DNA of 37,928 nt from an uncultured Lachnospiraceae bacterium (lineage in GTDB: Bacteria; Bacillota; Clostridia; Lachnospirales; Lachnospiraceae): NCBI GenBank assembly GCA_947589095.1, contig CANQBX010000036.1, positions 1-37,928 of the forward strand, written 5' to 3'. Position numbers and translations under genes: made by a program. Below are positions 32,773 to 37,928 of the stretch, in pieces (within the stretch, counting starts at the first letter, position 1; each line of letters begins with the position of its first letter). Below the pieces are notes generated by a model. The model saw only the letters and a program-made list of their open reading frames with translations, was not told where the DNA came from and made no database searches.

Positions 32773-32845
32773 CCATGCGGGCAGGCTGCCAGTGACATCC
32801 TGCTCGTATTTTCATGCAGGCAAGGCGCCCGTGACGTCTTGCCTG
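32768..32845. repeat. Two tandem 39-bp hairpin repeats (copies B and C)
   Basis: Unit B is 32768-32806 and unit C 32807-32845. Each begins T.TTT.CATGC and ends in a hairpin: B pairs CGGGCAGG (32778-32785) with CCTGCTCG (32799-32806), C pairs CAGGCAAG (32817-32824) with CTTGCCTG (32838-32845). The stems differ by compensatory changes, while the core GCC.GTGAC is kept. Copy A lies at 82-112, and related 39-bp units lie in hydF. Confidence 0.75.
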
Positions 32846-32878
32846 TATTTCCGGATGAAGACCGGGAACCGGGCGGAA

Positions 32879-33937
32879 TCAGATCAGCCGCATCCGCATC
32901 TGCTCCGGATCCGTGCTGTAATTAATGCAGGTCTCCTTGTCGATCCTTCCCTGCTGGAACAGGCGCAGAAGACTGTTGTTCATGCTGAACATGCCCTCCG
33001 ACATACTGGTCGCGATCACATTGTCGATCTGGTGGATCTTGTTCTCGCGGATCATGTTGCGGATCGCATTGTTCAGATACATGATCTCGAAGGCGGGGGC
33101 CAGCTTGTTATCCTTCGTGGTCAGAAGCTGCTGGGAAATGACAGCCTGCAGTACCATGGACAGCTGGACGCGCACCTGCTGCTGGCCGTCCGGCGGAAAT
33201 ACGTCTACGATACGGTCGATGGTGTTGGCTGCGCCGACGGTATGCAGCGTGGAGATGACCAGATGACCTGTCTCCGCTGCCGTCATGGCGATGCGGATCG
33301 TTTCGTAGTCGCGCATCTCTCCCAGAAGAATAACATCCGGCGCCTGACGCAGGGCGGCGCGGAGTCCGTTCACATAGCTTTCGGTATCCTGGCCGACCTC
33401 GCGCTGGGTCACGACGGATTTATCATGACGGTGCAGATACTCGATAGGATCTTCCAGCGTGATAATGTGAGCGCCCCGTTCATGATTGATCTTGTCAATG
33501 ACGCAGGCCAGCGTCGTGGATTTGCCGCTGCCGGCCGCGCCGGTCACCAGTACCAGGCCCTTCTTGAGTGTTGAGATATTCATAACTCCGTCCGGAATGC
33601 CCAGCTGGGTGTAATCCGGAAGCTCAAAGCGGACGATACGGATGATGGCGCCCAGGGAGCCGCGCTGTTTCATAATGCTGGCGCGGAAACGGGAGAGCCC
33701 GGGAAGGGCAAAGGAGAAATCATCATCGCCGGAGTCCAGGATATGATCCATCCTCCGATGATTACTGATCTCATAGATCTCGGAGATCAGTTTGTCCATA
33801 GCGTCCGGGAAGATACGTTCGTTATTCATGGGACGGATCTGTCCGTGCACCTTCATGGAGATCGGAATGCCGGGGATCATAAAGATGTCCGATGCTTCCT
33901 GGTCGACAGCCTGCTTTAAAATTTCCTGTATGTTCAT
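32879..33937 (-). CDS. PilT-like retraction ATPase
   Basis: A 352-residue cytoplasmic secretion ATPase of the PilT type. Walker A is GAAGSGKST at 133-141, the Asp box LEDPIEY at 161-167, Walker B APDVILLGE at 199-207 and the His box HTV around H232. The PilT-specific AIRNMIRE (291-298) in place of the family AIRNLIRE motif favours PilT over the extension ATPase PilB. The N-terminal domain matches the usual PilT layout and length. It powers pilus retraction or twitching. It is last in the minus-strand operon; the 83 bp before it contain only the ribosome site GAAAGGAAG. No PilB is in the window. Confidence 0.92.
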   Translation of the reverse strand: MNIQEILKQAVDQEASDIFMIPGIPISMKVHGQIRPMNNERIFPDAMDKLISEIYEISNHRRMDHILDSGDDDFSFALPGLSRFRASIMKQRGSLGAIIRIVRFELPDYTQLGIPDGVMNISTLKKGLVLVTGAAGSGKSTTLACVIDKINHERGAHIITLEDPIEYLHRHDKSVVTQREVGQDTESYVNGLRAALRQAPDVILLGEMRDYETIRIAMTAAETGHLVISTLHTVGAANTIDRIVDVFPPDGQQQVRVQLSMVLQAVISQQLLTTKDNKLAPAFEIMYLNNAIRNMIRENKIHQIDNVIATSMSEGMFSMNNSLLRLFQQGRIDKETCINYSTDPEQMRMRLI

Positions 33938-34020
33938 AGTTAAAGCTTCCTTTCCTGAATGTTTGTTAATAAAGGTACCGGAGCGAACCGGAGATCCGCA
34001 GTCCGCAGCGAGGCCGGCCG

Positions 34021-34473
34021 TTACTGGGGCGGCTGCGCCATATCCGCGCCGAAGACCGGCATGCGTGTGTCGATAACGTATTCGGTGCTGTTGAAAATAT
34101 AGTAGGACAGGACCTCGCAGCCGGAGCCGTCCAGTTCCATGCAGAGCGTCTGGCCGTTCGCAAGAGGCACTTCGCAGCGGAGGACGCCGTCTTCTGCGAC
34201 CGAGACTGTATTGCCTTCCGGGAGCGCCTGCGCCGCGGTCTGCGCGGCGGCTGCTCTATCCGTACCGGATGCCAGCGCCTTTCGGTAATCACGGATGAAT
34301 GTCTGCGCCTGCGCGTCTGCCGTATAGTAGATGCGCACCGCGTCTGTATGCCGCTCCGAAAATGACAGGGCCGTTTTGGCGTCGCTTAGACTCAGAAGGC
34401 TGAATACGGCCAGGCACAGGATCAGGAAGATCAGTACGATCGAGGAGATGCCGATGCTGATACGATTCTTCAT
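34021..34473 (-). CDS. Small membrane protein of the pilus-like operon
   Basis: A 150-residue protein with a short basic start, one N-terminal helix (about residues 8-30) and an external domain with GNTVSVAEDGVLRCEVPLA. The size and topology match a minor pilin or an assembly protein, but there is no GFxxxE prepilin peptidase site. AAAGGAGG precedes the ATG at 34473, and the start overlaps the previous gene by 4 nt. Function is unknown; a structural role in the pilus-like system is inferred from position. Confidence 0.75.
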   Translation of the reverse strand: MKNRISIGISSIVLIFLILCLAVFSLLSLSDAKTALSFSERHTDAVRIYYTADAQAQTFIRDYRKALASGTDRAAAAQTAAQALPEGNTVSVAEDGVLRCEVPLANGQTLCMELDGSGCEVLSYYIFNSTEYVIDTRMPVFGADMAQPPQ

Positions 34474-34898
34474 AGCGACCTCCTTTCTGCGGCGGCCCGT
34501 GCGCCGTTCAGTGTACACAGAACTTCGCCGTCCCGCGCGTCTGTCGCCTGCACGACGACCGTCAGAAGTCCGTCTTCCATATCTGTGGTGACGTCCAGTG
34601 TGAATGTCTCGGAGGAGTAAATATTCCGGATATTCTCGACCTCTGCCGCGAACTCTGTCTGCCCGCCGGCGACGTCGTCGAAGCCTGCGGCGCTTACCGC
34701 GCCGTCAAACGCAGCGTAGATCTCCTCCATGGCGTTTCCGGCCGCCAGCGTGGCTTTGTTCAGTGTTTCCGCCTTGCGGCTCATCTGCTCCGCCTTGGCG
34801 AAGGCCAGAACGAAGATACAGGCGCAGATCAGGAAAAACGCGCATACCCACATCATTTCCATCAGGAAAGCATAAGAAGGACGTTCCCGCTTTTTCAT
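34470..34898 (-). CDS. Small membrane protein, pilin-sized, TadE-like layout
   Basis: A 142-residue protein with one N-terminal helix (about 13-33, WVCAFFLICACIFVLAF) and an external domain ending LTVVVQATDARDGEVLC. The stretch SYAFLMEMM could be read as a non-canonical prepilin site, but it lacks the usual Gly. GGAAGGAGG precedes the ATG. It overlaps both neighbours by 4 nt, a sign of tight translational coupling in the operon. Confidence 0.75.
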   Translation of the reverse strand: MKKRERPSYAFLMEMMWVCAFFLICACIFVLAFAKAEQMSRKAETLNKATLAAGNAMEEIYAAFDGAVSAAGFDDVAGGQTEFAAEVENIRNIYSSETFTLDVTTDMEDGLLTVVVQATDARDGEVLCTLNGARAAAERRSL

Positions 34899-35410
34899 GA
34901 CGCGCCTCCTTCCCGGCCGCTGCGCAGGAGCAGCCTGGCGTTATTGCCGCCGCCCAGAGAGATCGTCAGGATGCGGTCTCCGCCATCCTTTTCCTCAATT
35001 GCGAAGTTCAGGGACTGGCAGTCCATGATGTCCAGACCGTCATCTACGCCCAGGCCGCTGTCGGACCGGGAGAACAGCTCCTTCAGTTTCAGCTGGCCGC
35101 CGCTCTCGTAGATCCAGGTCTCATAATCCGTATCCCCGTAGCGGGAGTACATGACCAGCACGGAACATCCGTCGATGTCGCGCACTTCAATGGCGTCCTG
35201 CTTATCGCTTTGGCGGATCTTGTTGGTAATATAGGCAAGAGCCGTGTCTGTCTCGAAGGAATCGTTGTCCCTTCCGCGGATATTCTCATAGACGCGGCTG
35301 CCGATCAGGATCGTAAAGATCGTACAGATCAGAAACACAAAAAACAGCAGAGCCGGAAAGAGCTGCTCCGCTCCCTGGGAGGGCCGTTTAGATGCCTTTG
35401 CGTTCGCCAT
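34895..35410 (-). CDS. DUF4860-like membrane protein
   Basis: A 171-residue protein with one N-terminal helix (about 17-38, LFPALLFFVFLICTIFTILIG) and an external domain with ALAYITNKIRQSD, then VLVMYSRYGDTDYETWIYE. The sequence matches what I recall of DUF4860, a domain found in type IV pilus-like operons of Clostridia. Its start shares one base with the stop of the preceding gene. It has no canonical prepilin site. Its role is likely to be that of a minor pilin-like or platform protein. Confidence 0.75.
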   Translation of the reverse strand: MANAKASKRPSQGAEQLFPALLFFVFLICTIFTILIGSRVYENIRGRDNDSFETDTALAYITNKIRQSDKQDAIEVRDIDGCSVLVMYSRYGDTDYETWIYESGGQLKLKELFSRSDSGLGVDDGLDIMDCQSLNFAIEEKDGGDRILTISLGGGNNARLLLRSGREGGAS

Positions 35411-35748
35411 CACTCTTCCTCCTCTTCTACCGGGATTATGGTGATGTCCGGCATGATGTTGCTGGCCCATCCGCTGTAGAAGACATTATAGGCGTTCCGG
35501 TCGATGGAAATGCCGTAATGTTCCTCCAGATATTCCACACTGGGCGGATACCGCCCTTCAATGGCATAGCACTGAACAGAAGCACGCTTTACGGCTTCCA
35601 CCAGTGCGTTCAGATTCTCTTCCTTCGTCCGTTCCGCCACACTGCCGGTACCGATCGTGAACAGGTAAAGGCAGGCCGCGACAAGGACCGCGGAAGCCAT
35701 CAGGCCGATGACGGGGAATTTCTTCTTCTGCCGAACTACGTGTATCAT
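35410..35748 (-). CDS. Pseudopilin-like small protein
   Basis: A 112-residue protein with one N-terminal helix (about 12-34) and a domain reading ALVEAVKRASVQCYAIEGRYPPSVEYLEEHYGI, which resembles the conserved C-terminal part of GspG-type pseudopilins (the 'eGrYP.s...L' pattern). Unlike pseudopilins it starts MIHVVRQKKKFPVIG, with no GFxxxE cleavage site. AAGGAGG lies upstream and overlaps the end of the GspF gene. An acidic tail of Glu residues ends the protein. Confidence 0.7.
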   Translation of the reverse strand: MIHVVRQKKKFPVIGLMASAVLVAACLYLFTIGTGSVAERTKEENLNALVEAVKRASVQCYAIEGRYPPSVEYLEEHYGISIDRNAYNVFYSGWASNIMPDITIIPVEEEEE

Positions 35749-35761
35749 CGCCTGCGCCTCC

Positions 35762-36811
35762 TTAACCGATCGCGGACAGGATGCCGGCTAACGGAAGCAT
35801 GACGGACAGAAGTACCAGACCGACAGCGACGGCCAGGATCGTAACGATGGCCGGTTCTAAGCGGGCTACCATGGAATCCAGAGCATCTTCCGTCTTCTGG
35901 TCGTAATCGTCAGCCAGCTTGCGCAGGATGGATTCCAGCTGGCCGGCCCTGCTGGCCACACGGAGAAGCTGCAGATCGAAGCCGGAGAACAGCTCCGCAT
36001 CCTTCACCGCGTCATAGAAGCTGCTGCCCTGAAGCACCAGCTCGTTGGTCTTCCGGATAGAAGCGGATATCTGCGGGTGGTCCGCCAGCTTCTCCGCCAT
36101 GCTCATGCCTTCCTCTAACCGCAGGCCGCAGCGCAGCGTCACGGAAATCGTGCTGCAGAACCGGCGCAGAGCGGACATCCGGCTGATATTCGAATGGGAA
36201 CTGATGAAATTCATGACCGCTGTGGCGAAGGCCGGCTGTTTGCCGCTGCTGCTTAAGAGACGGACGATAACGATGGCCGCCGCCAGAACGACAATAACGG
36301 CCAGTGCTACGCCGCTTAAGATGCCGCCGATGCGGATGGCGGCCTGGGCCACCGGCGGGATCGCCGCGCCAAGCTGCTCATAGACGCCGGAGAAGATCGG
36401 CATGATCCTTGTAAACAGGATAAATAAAATCACAAGAAGCATGAATACCATCATGGCCGGATATGTAAGAGCCCTGCGCAGGCTCTCCGCCAATCTGGTT
36501 TCACGCTCGTAGTAATCGGAAAGTCCTTCCAGGGTCACGTCCAGCGTACCGGTGCGCTCGCCCAGAACGATCATCTCAACCATGTAGGGAGGGAAGCAGT
36601 CCGCCTCGGTGACCGCCTGGCTGAAGGAGCCGCCCATCCGGATCTTGTCGGACATGCCGGTAAGGATCTTCTTCTCGTTCTCATCGGCGGCGTCCTCTGC
36701 CATGACCGCCAGTCCCTCATAGATCGGGACGGCGGATTTAAACAGAAGCGATATCTGCATACAGAAGCCGGCCAGAGCCAGCCCCTTAAACGGTGATTTT
36801 GTCTTCGCCAT
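35762..36811 (-). CDS. Type IV pilus/type II secretion inner-membrane platform protein (PilC/GspF)
   Basis: A 349-residue polytopic protein with two T2SSF domains (about residues 13-138 and 215-340) and three membrane helices at about 118-138, 161-185 and 318-341. Family signatures include GGSFSQAV (60-67), ERTGTLDVTLEGLSDYYE (85-102) and the second-repeat RAGQLESILRKLADDYDQKTE. GspF/PilC forms the base on which pilus subunits are assembled, together with the ATPases. GGAGGTTATC precedes the ATG. It lies between the transglutaminase-like gene and the four small proteins, and its end overlaps the next ribosome site. Confidence 0.94.
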   Translation of the reverse strand: MAKTKSPFKGLALAGFCMQISLLFKSAVPIYEGLAVMAEDAADENEKKILTGMSDKIRMGGSFSQAVTEADCFPPYMVEMIVLGERTGTLDVTLEGLSDYYERETRLAESLRRALTYPAMMVFMLLVILFILFTRIMPIFSGVYEQLGAAIPPVAQAAIRIGGILSGVALAVIVVLAAAIVIVRLLSSSGKQPAFATAVMNFISSHSNISRMSALRRFCSTISVTLRCGLRLEEGMSMAEKLADHPQISASIRKTNELVLQGSSFYDAVKDAELFSGFDLQLLRVASRAGQLESILRKLADDYDQKTEDALDSMVARLEPAIVTILAVAVGLVLLSVMLPLAGILSAIG

Positions 36812-36831
36812 GCTGATAACCTCCGTTCGTC

Positions 36832-37719
36832 TTAATAGGAAAACTTCGCGGAGTAATTGGCGGAGTTCTTAATGTGCTCGATCGTAGCGGGATTGCCCTT
36901 GCCGGTGGAGGCAAAGGTCGGATCCATAAAACGCCAGTCATTGCCGTTAAAGAAGATAACGTTATCGATCCAGCCCTGGGCGTCCGTGTAAACGCTGACC
37001 CATGCGTGGTACTGGCCGCCGGTGTAGCCGATGACCAGCTTGGACGGGATATCCTGCAGCCGCAGCATGGCGACCATCATGGACGCGTAGTCAAAGCAGA
37101 TACCGTTGCGGGTGGCAAGCGTGCTGTCAATGTTAGGCAGATAACCGCTCTGTACGGTAGCGGCCTTATTATAATCGTAGGAAAGAGTGTTTACCGCGTA
37201 ATTGTATACAGCGGCAACCTTCTGGAGCGGATCCGTGATGCCGGCGCATACGGTATCGGAAACGCCGACTACCGCGGACATGGCGTTATAATTGCAGAAC
37301 TGGTTCGGATACAGGAACGGCAGCTTGTCGTTGGACAGGGAGACGTTGATCGTCTGGTTCACCGCCTGGGCGTACATGGTTCCCTGCACCTGCTCGAAGA
37401 TCGCGACGGAGTAGGCGCCGTTGCCTTCTGTCAGCGGGAACGTCTCATAGGCGCCGGATACATTCAGATCATAGGTATACTGGGTGTTCTTGGTAATGCG
37501 GACCTTGATCCTCTTGGCGCTGCCGGTGTACTTGATCATAATATATCCGTCCGAGGTATGGGAGGCGTCGATCACGGCGACACCGTTGCCGTAGGTGACG
37601 CTTCCGTCGGCGGACGGGGTTCGGATGACGGCCGCCCGGGCGGTAGAGACCGGCGTCATTGTGCCGAGTGCGAGCGCGAGAACAAGCGCGGCGGCGCGGC
37701 GAAAGGTTGATTTCTTCAT
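36832..37719 (-). CDS. Secreted transglutaminase-like protein
   Basis: A 295-residue exported protein. A cleavable signal peptide (about 1-29, ending STARA) is followed by a beta-rich N-terminal region and a Transglut_core domain at about 165-270. The catalytic triad is visible as C208 in NGICFDYASMM, H238 in QYHAWV and D266 in FMDPTF. Members of this superfamily act as cysteine proteases, amidases or cross-linking enzymes on cell-wall or surface protein. It is the first gene of the pilus-like operon, 20 bp before the GspF gene, with the promoter just upstream. Its likely target is the pilus or cell envelope, an inference from gene context. Confidence 0.88.
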   Translation of the reverse strand: MKKSTFRRAAALVLALALGTMTPVSTARAAVIRTPSADGSVTYGNGVAVIDASHTSDGYIMIKYTGSAKRIKVRITKNTQYTYDLNVSGAYETFPLTEGNGAYSVAIFEQVQGTMYAQAVNQTINVSLSNDKLPFLYPNQFCNYNAMSAVVGVSDTVCAGITDPLQKVAAVYNYAVNTLSYDYNKAATVQSGYLPNIDSTLATRNGICFDYASMMVAMLRLQDIPSKLVIGYTGGQYHAWVSVYTDAQGWIDNVIFFNGNDWRFMDPTFASTGKGNPATIEHIKNSANYSAKFSY

Positions 37720-37799
37720 AATCGTTCAAGTCCTTTCCTGTGAAGTGTTATATCATAGTCAGATGTTCATGCTAAACACTGTCTCTTCTGATAAGCTAT

Positions 37800-37828
37800 A
37801 TTATACAAAATGTGGTAATAAATTACAA
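37800..37828 (-). promoter_or_regulatory. Promoter of the pilus-like operon
   Basis: On the minus strand TTGTAA (37828-37823) and TATAAT (37805-37800) with a 17-bp spacer, about 80 bp before the transglutaminase-like start codon. An imperfect inverted repeat (AAGTG, AGTTAACT, CACTT) at 37858-37880 lies at about -65 and could bind an activator. The remaining 37881-37928 shows no gene. Confidence 0.65.
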
Positions 37829-37928
37829 GAACTAAACTATGAAGATTTATAACGGTGAAGTGAAAAGTTAACTTCCACTTCTGAGGGGCCCAAGTAGAAA
37901 TTAGTCTTTCTCCAACCTCCACTTGAAA

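Noticed and set aside
32768-32845. CRISPR array
   Set aside because: The 39-bp units are contiguous with no unique spacers, only two copies occur, and no cas genes are present.
37858-37928. Start of another gene or repeat at the window end
   Set aside because: Only a short imperfect inverted repeat is visible, and no open frame with a ribosome site enters from the edge.

Overview
The window looks like a chromosomal segment of an anaerobic Clostridia bacterium, most likely a Lachnospiraceae member. This rests on a Trp-type T-box leader, a HydF/TM1266 [FeFe]-hydrogenase maturation pair, a RelB/PIN toxin-antitoxin pair, a Lachnospiraceae-style lipoprotein with an Ala/Thr/Glu-rich linker, strong AGGAGG ribosome sites and moderately high GC. 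No rRNA, tRNA, transposase, integrase or CRISPR array was seen.

Layout. 1-2.3 kb: an OmpR-type two-component pair behind a 32-bp perfect palindrome. 2.4-5.4 kb: an accessory patch with a RelB/PIN pair, a GNAT acetyltransferase with no clear start codon, a DUF4143 AAA ATPase and a 3' relic of a second GNAT gene. 5.5-8.9 kb: a MATE exporter behind a leader with two look-alike hairpins, an 18-bp minisatellite, and a short CstA-family carrier. 8.9-10.8 kb (minus): TM1266-type regulator and hydF behind an attenuator-like leader. 10.8-13.6 kb: a hybrid sensor kinase. 13.65-17.6 kb: a T-box (specifier UGG, tRNA-Trp) controlling a TIGR04076 protein, an aldo/keto reductase and an NhaC-type carrier. 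17.7-21.0 kb: two small genes and a second hybrid kinase. 21.3-23.0 kb: an M3 oligoendopeptidase. 23.1-32.7 kb: a six-gene oligopeptide ABC operon. 32.9-37.8 kb (minus): a type IV pilus/type II secretion-like operon with PilT, a PilC/GspF membrane protein, four small pilin-sized proteins and a secreted transglutaminase-like protein.

The most unusual region is the oligopeptide ABC operon. Its binding protein appears circularly permuted, one permease carries a roughly 280-residue extracytoplasmic insert, one ATPase has a coiled-coil insert of over 200 residues between Walker A and the Q-loop, the other ATPase ends in a two-helix membrane tail, and the last gene is a membrane-anchored, divergent ApbE-like protein. 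With the M3 oligoendopeptidase just upstream, this reads as a peptide capture, import and hydrolysis locus of a distinctive lineage.

The second theme is RNA and repeat structure. There are three candidate cis-regulatory leaders (T-box, hydrogenase leader with mutually exclusive pairings, MATE leader with twin hairpins) and a 39-bp hairpin repeat that occurs in intergenic DNA and, in a related form, as an in-frame insertion in hydF. All functional calls come from reading sequence and family knowledge; no database search was run.
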